A DNA stretch of 46,931 nucleotides from Tissierellia bacterium (GTDB taxonomy: Bacteria > Bacillota > Clostridia > Tissierellales > Peptoniphilaceae): assembly GCA_030528125.1 (NCBI GenBank), contig JAUMZM010000007.1, forward strand, positions 1 to 46,931, written 5' to 3'. The position numbers and the translations under genes are program-made. The notes below the pieces were generated by a model that worked only from the letters and a program-made list of their open reading frames with translations, made no database searches and was not told the DNA's origin. Positions 26,125-35,501 of the stretch are shown in pieces; within the stretch, counting starts at the first letter, position 1, and the number at the start of each line of letters is the position of its first letter.

Positions 26125-27989
26125 TTATCTAAATAAATTAGTTTCCTTAATAAAAAATAACATCAATTCTGAATAAGACTTTATTTTAGAAATCCTAGTA
26201 CATAAATATTCATTACTTGCTATAGTTACTATTTCATCATAAAGTTTAATCAAAACTTCATCCAAATTAGCAGGTACAGAAACTAAAAATATTAAATTAG
26301 GAAAGTTGTTTTCATTAATTCCTAAAGCTACATTTAATTTATCTGACCTTGCATGAGGAAACGCTACTCTTTGTGAAAACATTGTTAAGGAAACCTTTTC
26401 TCTTTTGAAGATTTGTGTTTTAAAATTACTGTCTACATATTCGTTTTTTTGAAGCTCACCAATCATAAATTTCAAATTTTCATCTAAATTTTTATCTTTA
26501 AGTAAAAAAATTTATTATCATCTAATTCATTTAATAAGATAGATTTTAATGTTCCCTTATTAAATCCAATATTTTTTTCTTCCATAAGATCATGTATTCG
26601 ATTTTTCGTTAAAGAAATATTATAAATTTCTTTAGTAGAAATTACAGGAATACTTAAGTTTAAGTCAATATCTGTTATAAGCACATCAAAAGAAGAAAAG
26701 TCTATATTTAAACCATCAATAACATCTATATAAATATCTTCATTTAAATCCGCTTCTTTTAATTTTCTTTTTATAGCCCAGCCATTAATATTCTTACTTG
26801 TAAAAATAGCTATTTTAAATATATTTTTGTTAACAAGATCTAACTTGTCTACTATATATATTTGAAAATATGATGCTAAGTAAGACTTCTCTGAATTATT
26901 TACATTTTTATCTAGTCTATTTTCTATAACTTTACTTGCTATTTCAGCCATTTTATAAGCCACCCTATACTCGTTCTTAATTTGTTCTTTAATGTTATTG
27001 TCAATCTTATAATCAAGTTTTATTCTAGTTAGTAAAAAATAAATATTATAAGCAAATTCTTTTTTCAACTTGCCTAAATCAACTTCAAGATCCATTTTCT
27101 CTTTTATAGCTTTAAAAATATCTGTAATAATACTGTCTATATACTCATCTATTTCTACATTTGGAATTTTAGATGTTATAAGTGGTGTTCTCATTCCTCT
27201 TAGAGGTATAGTTATAAAAATGGTCTCATTCTCTGATAAATCAATGTTTAATGATTTTCTTACATTTTCTCTTAATTTAAAGCCAATTTCATTCGAAAAT
27301 TTCTTAAGATTATAGGAATAATTTTCTGGAAGTTGTGATATCGAATTCCCATTTTCTATTCTCATTATAGAAATATTCAAAAACATTTTTACTCTATCTA
27401 AAGTTTCTTTGTCTATATTATAGGGAGATAAAGTATTTACTACGATTTTTCTAATAATCTCTATCTGTTTACTTTCCTCAAACTTTATTCCATATACATT
27501 TTCTATAATAAAATTTCTTATATTAAGCTCGTCTCCAACCAGTTTGATTCCTACATTAGGTTTCCCTGAAATACTTATATCGTAAGGTTTCATTAGCTTG
27601 TTTATTTTTTCTATGTCTTTATTTAACGTAGTTTTTGATATTATCATTTCAAAAGATAAATCTCCAAGTATAGCCAAATTATTCTCAAATAAATGTCTTA
27701 TCACATATTCCAACCTGAATCTTTCATTATTGAAATTTTGATCATCCTTAATGATTTCATCTAGCTTTTTTCTATAGAGAGAATAATTATAAATAAAAAG
27801 CGAAAATTCTTTACCTTTTTTTTCTATAAAAGAACAATTTTTCATCTTATTATTTATTTCTTTTATATCATTAGATAAAGTTTTACTACTAATATTCAGC
27901 TTTTTTAAGAATGTATTTTCACTTACAGAATTTTGTTCAAGGCTTTTAATTATATAGACTTCTCTATTATAAATTTTTCCCCAAGTCAT
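26125..27989 (-). pseudogene. gutR: GutR-type PRD transcriptional regulator of sorbitol operon, frameshifted
   Basis: The first frame (27989 to 26484, 501 aa) has an N-terminal helix-turn-helix (ISSKTLSNDIKEINNKM), two PRD-like regions (about 180-390) and an EIIB-like part. It stops abruptly at KFFYLKIKI. The second frame (to 26125) supplies the missing EIIA-like end, with the probable phosphohistidine in VAFPHARSD. One extra A near 26496-26499 would join them as FFYLKDKNLDENLKFMIGEL, giving 621 aa, the expected size for this regulator class. So a one-base deletion, next to A/T runs, either kills the gene or is a sequence error. Regulators of this class activate the sorbitol operon, with activity set by PTS phosphorylation. 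GGGG ribosome site ahead of ATG 27989. Confidence 0.82.
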
Positions 27990-28434
27990 ATCCCCCCTTT
28001 CTACTTATATATATTAATATAAGATTCAAAATAATTAATATATTATTTTTCTTATGCTTAGAAATTGTCTTTATTATTTACTTTATTCATGCTTAAATTA
28101 TATCTTCTTCTATTAGTCAAATTTAAATAAAAATTATTAATGATATTTCATTATTTTCGATGAATAGCAAATTTATGCTAATAAAATAATAGTTTCTATT
28201 AGAAAAATTTCATCTTTTCAATGAAAATATAAGTAATTAATAGTTTATATAAATAAATTAAATTCTTATATAAACTAATCCTATATATTAGATAAATTTT
28301 AAATATATAAATTAATTTCTATAAATTTTTTTATATTATAAAATAATCCAAAGTCCAAATAATTTCTCCGTAAAAAATAAGCTATTTATTTATGGGTATA
28401 AACATAAAAAACCATAAAAAGTAAAGGGAGAATT
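27990..28434. promoter_or_regulatory. Divergent control region between gutR and the betaine-type ABC operon
   Basis: About 445 bases, extremely AT-rich, no gene. It must contain the sorbitol operon promoter (minus) and the ABC operon promoter (plus). The clearest structure is a 12-base inverted repeat, TAGTTTATATAA (28241-28252) and TTATATAAACTA (28266-28277), a possible operator. A shorter dyad CTAATA/TATTAG flanks about 28178-28202. No confident -35/-10 pair was found. Confidence 0.4.
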
Positions 28435-29166
28435 ATGATACAATTTAAAGAAATTTCAAAGTCTTATGGAGATAATCTAGTATTAGACCATATTTCTTTT
28501 GATATTAGAGATGGTGAGTTTTTCGTTTTGGTTGGAAAATCTGGTTCTGGCAAAACTACAACTCTAAAAATGATAAATAGGCTAATTGAGCCGACTGAAG
28601 GTGAGATACTAATAGATGATAAGGATATAAAATCTTTTGATAAAAGAGAGTTAAGACTTTCCACAGGTTATGTTTTGCAGGAGGGTGCTTTATTTCCAAA
28701 CCTAAGTGTTTATGAAAATATCGCACTTATTCCTAATATGAAAAAATGACCTAAAGAAAAAATCAATGAAGAAATAAATAATCTTATGCTTAAAGTAGAC
28801 CTTGATCCCAATTCTTATTTTGAAAGATTTCCAAGTGATCTTTCTGGTGGTCAACAACAAAGAATAGGAATTCTTAGAGCTATAGTTTCAAGGTCAAAGT
28901 TTTTGTTGATGGATGAGCCATTTTCTGCGCTTGATCCTATTACAAGAAAAAGTCTTCAAAACCTTATAATATCTATACAAAAAGACTTAAATATTACTAC
29001 GGTTTTTGTAACTCATGATATTAACGAGGCTTTAAAGCTTGCCGATAGAATTTGTGTTATGAAAAAAGGCCAAATCATCCACCTTGATAAGACTGAGAAC
29101 ATAAAGTCTATGTCCGAGGATAATTTTGTAGAGAAGCTTTTTAGTGGAGGCGATGCAAATGAGTAA
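28435..29166 (+). pseudogene. opuCA: Glycine betaine/choline ABC transporter ATPase, interrupted by TGA
   Basis: 243 codons read through. Walker A GKSGSGKTT (about 34-42), Q-loop YVLQEGALF, signature LSGGQQQR, Walker B LLMDEPFSALDP and switch His VFVTHD are all present, and length matches the OpuCA/ProV/OsmV core without the C-terminal CBS domains. Codon 105 is TGA (28747-28749) in NMKK*PKEKI, where relatives often have Trp, so a TGG to TGA change is the simplest explanation. TGA is used as a genuine stop elsewhere here (permease and binding-protein genes of the nickel operon), so recoding is unlikely. Without the second half the transporter has no ATPase signature. Overlaps the next gene by eight bases; ribosome site AAAGGGAG. 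Confidence 0.82.
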
Positions 29167-30673
29167 TCTTGTTACAACCTTTATAGAAAGATCTGATCAA
29201 TGGAAAGTTGCCTTATTAGAACATTTGCAAATATCTTTAATTTCTCTTTTTATAGCTATGCTAATAGCAATTCCATTTGCTATAATTGTAGCTAATAAAA
29301 AGAAAATTTCAGAAGTAACTTTACAAATAGCTGGCATAATGCAGACTATTCCCTCTCTTGCTTTATTGGGACTTTTTATTCCACTTTTGGGCATTGGAAA
29401 AATATCCGCAATTGTAACTCTTGTAATTTATGGAATATTTCCAATCTTACAAAACACAATTTCAGGACTTAGAGGAATAGATCCAGTTTTAAAAGAAGTT
29501 GCAACGGCTTTCGGTATGACTAGATTTGAAAAATTAAAAACCTATGAAATTCCACTTGCAATGCCTCATATAATAGGAGGAATTAGAACATCTTCAGTAA
29601 TGCTTATAGGTACAGCTACATTGGGAGCACTCATAGGAGCAGGTGGCCTGGGATCATTTATCCTATTGGGAATAGATCGAAACAATACTAACTTAATATT
29701 AATTGGTGCTATTTCTTCAGCTCTTTTAGCTATAACTATAAATGGACTTATAAAATACATGGAAGAGAAGAAAATTAAGACTATAGTTTCTGTATTTCTT
29801 ATAAGTTTTGTTATATTGTTAGTTTCAACATTTTCTTTTGGTAAAGAATCCTCCAAAAATCTTGTAATAGCTGGAAAGCTTGGAGCTGAACCAGATATCT
29901 TAATAAATATGTACAAAGATTTGATAGAAGAAGATACTGATATAAAGATTGATTTAAAGCCAAACTTTGGTAAGACCGCTTTTCTTTTTGAAGCCTTAAA
30001 AAATAAAGAAATTGATATTTATCCAGAATTCTCAGGAACAATAACTTCATCTCTTTTGGATAAAAAGATAGAAGATCTTTCAAATGATCCAGATGAAGTT
30101 TATGAAAAGGCAAAAGATGCAATCTATGAACAGGATAAATTAGTATTTCTAAAACCAATGAAATATCAAAACACCTATGCAATAGCTGTCAAGAAATCTT
30201 TTGCTGAAGAAAATGGATTAGAAAAAATTTCTGATCTCAAAAAAATCGAAGATAAGATTAAAGCAGGCTTTACCATAGAATTTAATGATAGAGAAGATGG
30301 TAATAAGGGATTACAATCACTTTATGGTTTGAATTTTAATGCAGTAACTATGGAACCAAAACTAAGATATACAGCTCTTGATAAAGGTTATATTAATCTA
30401 ATAGAAGTATATTCGACAGATAGTGAGATAATTACCCATGACCTTAAAATCCTTGAAGATGATAAGAAACTTTTCCCACCTTACCAAGGAGGTCCTCTTT
30501 TAAGAGAAGAAACCATCAAAGAATATCCAGAAATAAAAGATGCCTTAGAAAAGTTATCAGGGAAAATAACTGCAGAAGAAATGACAAAGCTTAATTATAA
30601 AGTTGATGTAGAAGGAGAAGATGCAAGTGATGTTGCAAGAGAATACCTTAAAGAAAATAATTTAATAAAGTAA
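29159..30673 (+). CDS. Betaine/choline-type ABC permease fused to substrate-binding domain
   Basis: 504 aa from ATG 29159, which overlaps the ATPase stop by eight bases and has GGAGG upstream. Residues 1-200 form the permease (about five to six helices, coupling region FGMTRFEKLKTYEIPLAMPHIIGG). A further helix (about 210-228) leads to an OpuAC-type binding domain (NLVIAGKLGAEPDILINMYKDLI to the end). Fusion of OpuCB-like and OpuCC-like parts is known in Firmicutes and removes the need for a separate lipoprotein. It would import compatible solutes or choline. The gene is intact while its ATPase gene carries a stop. Confidence 0.88.
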   Translation: MSNLVTTFIERSDQWKVALLEHLQISLISLFIAMLIAIPFAIIVANKKKISEVTLQIAGIMQTIPSLALLGLFIPLLGIGKISAIVTLVIYGIFPILQNTISGLRGIDPVLKEVATAFGMTRFEKLKTYEIPLAMPHIIGGIRTSSVMLIGTATLGALIGAGGLGSFILLGIDRNNTNLILIGAISSALLAITINGLIKYMEEKKIKTIVSVFLISFVILLVSTFSFGKESSKNLVIAGKLGAEPDILINMYKDLIEEDTDIKIDLKPNFGKTAFLFEALKNKEIDIYPEFSGTITSSLLDKKIEDLSNDPDEVYEKAKDAIYEQDKLVFLKPMKYQNTYAIAVKKSFAEENGLEKISDLKKIEDKIKAGFTIEFNDREDGNKGLQSLYGLNFNAVTMEPKLRYTALDKGYINLIEVYSTDSEIITHDLKILEDDKKLFPPYQGGPLLREETIKEYPEIKDALEKLSGKITAEEMTKLNYKVDVEGEDASDVAREYLKENNLIK

Positions 30674-30679
30674 AATAAC

Positions 30680-30705
30680 AAGACTCCAGTTTTGCTGGAG
30701 TCTTT
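30680..30705 (+). terminator. Terminator after the betaine-type ABC operon
   Basis: Arms AAGACTCCAG and CTGGAGTCTT with loop TTTTG, six bases after the stop codon, followed by TTTATAAAT. The T-run is short but the stem is perfect. Confidence 0.75.
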
Positions 30706-30792
30706 ATAAATACATTTAAATTTTTGATATATTTTCAATAATGATATGGATTTTGTTAAATATCTTTTATTAATTTAAACTTTTATGTCATA

Positions 30793-31245
30793 CTAAATAT
30801 CAAGTTTGTTGCCCCAAATATCTTTTACACTATCCCACATTTCTTTTATTAAATCCTTGTTATTCTCATAAACTTCTTTTAATTCTTCATCTTTATCAAT
30901 AATATTCATGTTTTTATCTAAGTTTATTTCGTAAGTTCTATTATTATCTTTTATACTAACTCCATATTCATAATTAGTACCAAAAAATCCAGGCCATATG
31001 ATTAGCCCAGAGCCTTCATTATCCACTACGCCTAAGTTACCTGTAAATTTAGGAAATTCTGGAAATTTGACATTATAAGTATAATCTGTTTTATCATCAT
31101 GGTATACATATAAGCCAGATTCATGTTTTGGTACATGCTCTGTAAAAGGTGTATAAACATATCTTGAATTTATAAACCAAACCAAACAATATATAGCAAA
31201 TACTACTATTATAACTATTCCAATTTTCTTTAAACTCTTTTTCAT
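30793..31245 (-). CDS. Membrane-anchored extracytoplasmic protein, unknown, in bacteriocin-type ABC unit
   Basis: 150 aa. A single N-terminal helix (KKIGIVIIVVFAIYCLVWFI, about 6-25) after basic residues, then a soluble part rich in aromatic and acidic residues: VYTPFTEHVPKHESGLYVYHDD, YNVKFPEFPKFTGNLGVVD. I do not recognise the family. It overlaps the ATPase gene by four bases (ATGA), so it is made with the exporter. It does not resemble the short lactococcin-972-type bacteriocin precursor usually carried by such loci. An accessory or immunity component is possible, not shown. Confidence 0.65.
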   Translation of the reverse strand: MKKSLKKIGIVIIVVFAIYCLVWFINSRYVYTPFTEHVPKHESGLYVYHDDKTDYTYNVKFPEFPKFTGNLGVVDNEGSGLIIWPGFFGTNYEYGVSIKDNNRTYEINLDKNMNIIDKDEELKEVYENNKDLIKEMWDSVKDIWGNKLDI

Positions 31246-31850
31246 ATTTCTACCACCCTATCTCCTAATGTTTTTATATATTCATCATGTGTTACCAAGC
31301 AAATAGTTTTCCCCATTTTTTGATATTCTTTTAAAATGGAAATAACCATATTTGCATTCTCTCTATCCAAAGAACCGGTAGGCTCATCTGCCAATATCAG
31401 TTTACACTTTTTTATTAAAAGTCTTGCGAGTGCTACTCTCTGCTGTTCTCCTCCTGATAGTGTATAAATCTTTTGATTAGACTTATCTTCTAATCCTACC
31501 ATTTTAAGTGCTTCTTCTATTGTAACATCTGTTCTGCATCTTTTTTTTACAAGATTAAGATTTTCATAAACCGTTTCTCTCTCAATTAAGGCAAAATTTT
31601 GGAACAAAAATCCAACCGTATATCTAAAATAATCTAAAAGATTTTTCTCTTTAGTGATATCTATACCGTCAACTATAACTTTTCCTGAATCTACAGTTTC
31701 AATTCCACCGATAATATTTAATAAAGTAGTCTTCCCGCTTCCACTTTTACCTGAAAGAACAACAAATTCTTTATCTTTTACATCTAAATTAAAATCTTTA
31801 AAAATAACTCTTTCATCAAAGCTTTTATTCATATTTACTATATTAATCAT
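31242..31850 (-). CDS. ABC transporter ATPase, lactococcin 972-type exporter group
   Basis: 202 aa, near the usual size of this group. Walker A GKSGSGKTT (about 33-41), Q-loop FLFQNFALIERETVYENL (the NFALIE..TV..NL pattern is characteristic of the group), signature LSGGEQQR, Walker B LILADEPTGSLD, switch His LVTHD. It is flanked by overlapping genes on both sides (ATGA each time). Powers the permease encoded upstream, for export or self-protection. Confidence 0.85.
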   Translation of the reverse strand: MINIVNMNKSFDERVIFKDFNLDVKDKEFVVLSGKSGSGKTTLLNIIGGIETVDSGKVIVDGIDITKEKNLLDYFRYTVGFLFQNFALIERETVYENLNLVKKRCRTDVTIEEALKMVGLEDKSNQKIYTLSGGEQQRVALARLLIKKCKLILADEPTGSLDRENANMVISILKEYQKMGKTICLVTHDEYIKTLGDRVVEI

Positions 31851-33820
31851 CTAAATTCTCCTTTGAGTACAAGTTGTATATTATGATTTTCGATTTTTCT
31901 AATTTCGTATCGAATAAGAATTTGTTCAATAATAAAAATTATAGCTATTATTGAAATTCCATAAGTATAAGGTACTAAATTGAAATTGTAATTTATTATA
32001 GAAAAAGTTATTACTGCTATTATGCTCCCTATAAGTGGGAAGAGTAATAACCTTTTATATCTTTCCCATATATTGTAACCAAGAATTTTTTTAATTGAGA
32101 TACTGTATGCATTCATTCTAAACTCAAGCTTAATAAGTGTAGTTATAATAATAAATTCTAAAACTATTAATATTAAAGATATCACAATAGACATTTTAAG
32201 AAGTCTTTGCATCTTTAGTTTTCCTTCCATAAAAGTATCATAAGCATTACTTTTCCCATGAATTTCTGATTCTAAATTATACTCATTAATGAAATCATCA
32301 AATTTATCTTCATCAATCTTATACAGAATATCTCTATCATAAGTTGTCTTAAAAGGGTTGCCTTTAATATTTTCTTCATTAAAGTGAGGCTTACTATTAT
32401 CCAAAATAATAATAGGATTTTTACTGATTTTGCTATTAAGAGGAAGTAGATCATCAATAGCTATTATTTTGGCATTGTCGTCATAGTAAATTACTTGTTT
32501 TTCTTTCACTTCATTTTCATCAAAATAATTTTGAAGTCTTAAATCTAATGAGTCTAAATCTTGCTTACCTTTCTTATCTTCAGGAACTAGATAATATAAC
32601 TTATCTGAAAATTTATTTTCTTTAAGAGATTTTATTTGAGATTTGATATAGTCTATGCTATTAGCATTAGCTAATACCATTTCATCATTGTCATATTCAG
32701 CAAAATTTGCCAAAATCATTGGCTCAAAATCTTTAAAATTCTTTAGATAGAAAATCTCTTTTATCCTTGCATTATCTTCAATATCAAATTGGGCTTCACT
32801 ATTAGCATTTTCTCTTGGAATATAGCCAATGTTTGTATAATAGTATTCTTTATGTTCTTTAAAAAAATTCTCTTGAGAAATAAATTCTACTGCTTCTTTA
32901 ACCATTACGACATTCATTGCAATAAATAAAGATACCAAAATAACGCTTATAGTTTTTAACAAATATAATGCTGTTAATGTAAGTTTTGATTTATCTTTGT
33001 ATATTTTACCTACTTGAATCTTATAAAAAGGCAAATACATTAAAAAATTCAACAATGCAAATATACCTAACATTAAGTAAAAAGTACCTTTATAAAACTC
33101 TGTATTTGTATATGTTTTTAAAATTTGTTGTATTAATATTGCCAAACCACAAATTGAAAATAAATCTATCAATGATTCTTTCAAAATTATATAAAGTCGA
33201 CTCTCGCCATACATTGTTTTTATAAAGACGTCTTTTTTACGAGTTTTAACATATATAGCAGTAAATATTAAACATAAGCCAAAAATTACTATCCACAAGC
33301 CATAAATGGTATAATCATATGAATTGCGAACTTCAGGAAATATTGGGTGATTCCCGGCATATTTATCAATAAGAGATAATTTGAAATTCTTAATGTCTTT
33401 ATGACTTCCAAGTACAAAATAATTATTATTAACTTCTAGATCTGAATCACTTATATTCTTATAATCATCAAATTTAACATTTACTTTCCCAAAAAATATA
33501 CTTTTATACTCTTTTGAATTAACACCCTTTTCTTTTGATAGAAAGTTTTTAATTGCTGGATCACTCTGATAAATTATTAAATTTTTCTCGCTTGTGCTAA
33601 CGATATCATGTTTAATTACAAAAAAATCAACATTATTATTTTTAGCTGATTCTAATACTTCATCTTTCATTTTTTGATGATTTAGACCTTGCTGGTAAAT
33701 AATTGTTGTGTTAGGCAAATCATTGGCAAAATTTTCAAGATAAAATATATTTAATTCACCTACAAAAATTAAGCCTATGAATATTACTATTAATGATAGT
33801 GTTATCTTTATTTTTTTCAT
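31847..33820 (-). CDS. Bacteriocin-associated integral membrane protein (DUF1430-type permease)
   Basis: 657 aa from ATG 33820, with AAGGAAG seven bases upstream; an in-frame ATG at 33844 has no ribosome site. One N-terminal helix, a large outer domain, then three helices around 180-285, a further helix near 290-310, a second large outer domain (about 320-540) and three C-terminal helices. This layout and the EYYYTNIGYI segment match the DUF1430/bact_immun_7tm permeases that accompany lactococcin 972-type ATPases. First gene of a three-gene coupled unit; substrate unknown. Confidence 0.75.
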   Translation of the reverse strand: MKKIKITLSLIVIFIGLIFVGELNIFYLENFANDLPNTTIIYQQGLNHQKMKDEVLESAKNNNVDFFVIKHDIVSTSEKNLIIYQSDPAIKNFLSKEKGVNSKEYKSIFFGKVNVKFDDYKNISDSDLEVNNNYFVLGSHKDIKNFKLSLIDKYAGNHPIFPEVRNSYDYTIYGLWIVIFGLCLIFTAIYVKTRKKDVFIKTMYGESRLYIILKESLIDLFSICGLAILIQQILKTYTNTEFYKGTFYLMLGIFALLNFLMYLPFYKIQVGKIYKDKSKLTLTALYLLKTISVILVSLFIAMNVVMVKEAVEFISQENFFKEHKEYYYTNIGYIPRENANSEAQFDIEDNARIKEIFYLKNFKDFEPMILANFAEYDNDEMVLANANSIDYIKSQIKSLKENKFSDKLYYLVPEDKKGKQDLDSLDLRLQNYFDENEVKEKQVIYYDDNAKIIAIDDLLPLNSKISKNPIIILDNSKPHFNEENIKGNPFKTTYDRDILYKIDEDKFDDFINEYNLESEIHGKSNAYDTFMEGKLKMQRLLKMSIVISLILIVLEFIIITTLIKLEFRMNAYSISIKKILGYNIWERYKRLLLFPLIGSIIAVITFSIINYNFNLVPYTYGISIIAIIFIIEQILIRYEIRKIENHNIQLVLKGEFR

Positions 33821-33844
33821 GGAGTACTTCCTTATTAATATCAT

Positions 33845-33860
33845 ATCACTAAGTAGTGAT
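33845..33860. promoter_or_regulatory. Palindrome upstream of bacteriocin-type ABC unit
   Basis: Perfect arms ATCACTA and TAGTGAT with AG between, 25 bases ahead of the permease start codon on the minus strand. A position near the promoter/leader suggests a repressor site. The binding protein is not identified. Confidence 0.4.
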
Positions 33861-33962
33861 TGAGCTTTATATTAGAACATTTCAAATTTATACTTTTCAA
33901 AATAAAAATAAATCTATATTCAACCTACCAAAATAATTATGTCAAATAGTCATATTTGAATT

Positions 33963-35501
33963 TTAAACATTCAACCCAAACCACTCCAAAGCATTTTCAA
34001 TAGCCTTTTCTTTCTCAGGTGGACATTGAGGAATTACTTGTTCTTCTTCATTTTTTTTACTTACATTATAATTTTCTCTTTCAATCAATCCATGTTTTCT
34101 CTTTACTTGTGCTATATAAAGATTTGAAACTTTCAAACCAAATTTATTCAATACATATTCTTGTATTTCTTTATAGGTTGGATCTTTTGAAAATTCTATC
34201 TCTGAAAGCTCATCTTCTCCAAATTCTATCTTGATATGTTTGTCGACATCTAGTTTGGACAATAAGACAACTGTCTCAACATTCATGCTCTGTGGGAACA
34301 TATCGAATGCCTCGATATTTTCTACTTTAAATCCTGCATCAATTAATTTTTTTAGATCTCTTGATAATGTGGCGGGATTACATGATATGTATATCATTTT
34401 ATTGACATTTGAATTTATTATGCTTTTTACAAGCTTAGATTCTAGTCCTTTTCTTGGTGGGTCTACTGTGATTATATCGGGATCTATCTTATTTATTAGC
34501 TTACTATCTATATTGCTACTATTTTGTGCGATGAATTTATAATCTTTTACTTTATTTTTTTGGGCATTGTAATTTGCATCTTTAACTGCATCTTTATTTA
34601 TCTCAACTCCTACTATATTATTATTTGATTGTGAGATTGTACTTGCTCCAACTCCACAATATATATCTAATAATTTATAGTCTTTTTTTATATATTTTCT
34701 TGCGCTATCATAGAGTTTTTTTAGCATAAAATTATTTACTTGATAGAATGATGATGCTGATATTCTAAATTTATATCCTTCATAATCCATTAGAATATAT
34801 CCATCACCTTTTAGATTTACTTCTTTCTTGTTGTATTTTAATGTTACTACAAAGTTTAAATCTTTTATGTTTTCTTTTATAAATTCTTTGATCTTATCAT
34901 TAAGCTTTGATAGGTTAATTATAAGAAAGATTTGCTTCTCATTGCTTCTAATTACTATTTCTTTGATAGCTGATTCAAATTTTGAGTTTACCTTTGAAAC
35001 CAATTGTTGAATACTAGATAGATTTTCTCTTATCAATTTGCTTGCTATCATGCAATCATTTATATATACATAGTCGTGTGAATTTTTTGCAAAATAAGAT
35101 AATTTGCCTATTTTATCGACTTTTAATGTTATCTTATTTCTATATTCGAATTCTCTATCTGATTGTATATTTATATTGGATACATCTATTCCTGCAATTT
35201 TTTGTAATTGAGATACAAGTAGCTTTCTTTTTAGTTCGAGTTGTTTTTCATATTCTATATTCATTATAGAACAGCCTCCACATTTATCGAAAAATAAACA
35301 TGGAGGTTGTCTATAGAAATCACTTGGTATAACTGTTTGTGTTTTTACAGCTTCAAGATAATTTTTCTTTTTGTTAACTACTTTGACATTTACTACTTCT
35401 CCGTAGATAGCATTTTCTATGAATATAGTTATGTCGTCTTTTTTGCCAACTCCTCTGCCATCTTGTAGAATATCAATTACTTTAACATTCTCATAATTCA
35501 T
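33963..35501 (-). CDS. rlmD: 23S rRNA (uracil-C5)-methyltransferase RlmD/RlmCD type, with C-terminal extension
   Basis: 512 aa. N-terminal TRAM-like domain, iron-sulfur cysteines in PPCLFFDKCGGCS, SAM-binding LLDIYCGVGASTISQ, TVDPPRKGLE, and the catalytic Cys in MIYISCNPATLSRD. It methylates C5 of specific uridines in 23S rRNA; whether one or two sites is not decidable here. After the methyltransferase core (about 415) comes a roughly 95-residue extension (KHIKIEFGEDELSEIEF..., ATYKEIQ-like helix, VIPQCPPEKEKAIENALEWF), an extension I recall from Clostridia relatives with unknown role. ATG overlaps the pyk stop by one base (TAATG). Confidence 0.9.
   Translation of the reverse strand: MNYENVKVIDILQDGRGVGKKDDITIFIENAIYGEVVNVKVVNKKKNYLEAVKTQTVIPSDFYRQPPCLFFDKCGGCSIMNIEYEKQLELKRKLLVSQLQKIAGIDVSNINIQSDREFEYRNKITLKVDKIGKLSYFAKNSHDYVYINDCMIASKLIRENLSSIQQLVSKVNSKFESAIKEIVIRSNEKQIFLIINLSKLNDKIKEFIKENIKDLNFVVTLKYNKKEVNLKGDGYILMDYEGYKFRISASSFYQVNNFMLKKLYDSARKYIKKDYKLLDIYCGVGASTISQSNNNIVGVEINKDAVKDANYNAQKNKVKDYKFIAQNSSNIDSKLINKIDPDIITVDPPRKGLESKLVKSIINSNVNKMIYISCNPATLSRDLKKLIDAGFKVENIEAFDMFPQSMNVETVVLLSKLDVDKHIKIEFGEDELSEIEFSKDPTYKEIQEYVLNKFGLKVSNLYIAQVKRKHGLIERENYNVSKKNEEEQVIPQCPPEKEKAIENALEWFGLNV

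Noticed and set aside
28747..28749. TGA read as tryptophan (alternative genetic code or selenocysteine)
   Set aside because: TGA is a normal stop in other genes here, no SECIS-like hairpin was seen, and relatives have Trp, not Cys. A point mutation or sequence error is simpler.
33941..33960. Weak hairpin after rlmD as terminator
   Set aside because: Seven-base AT stem with no T-run; not strong enough to list as a terminator.
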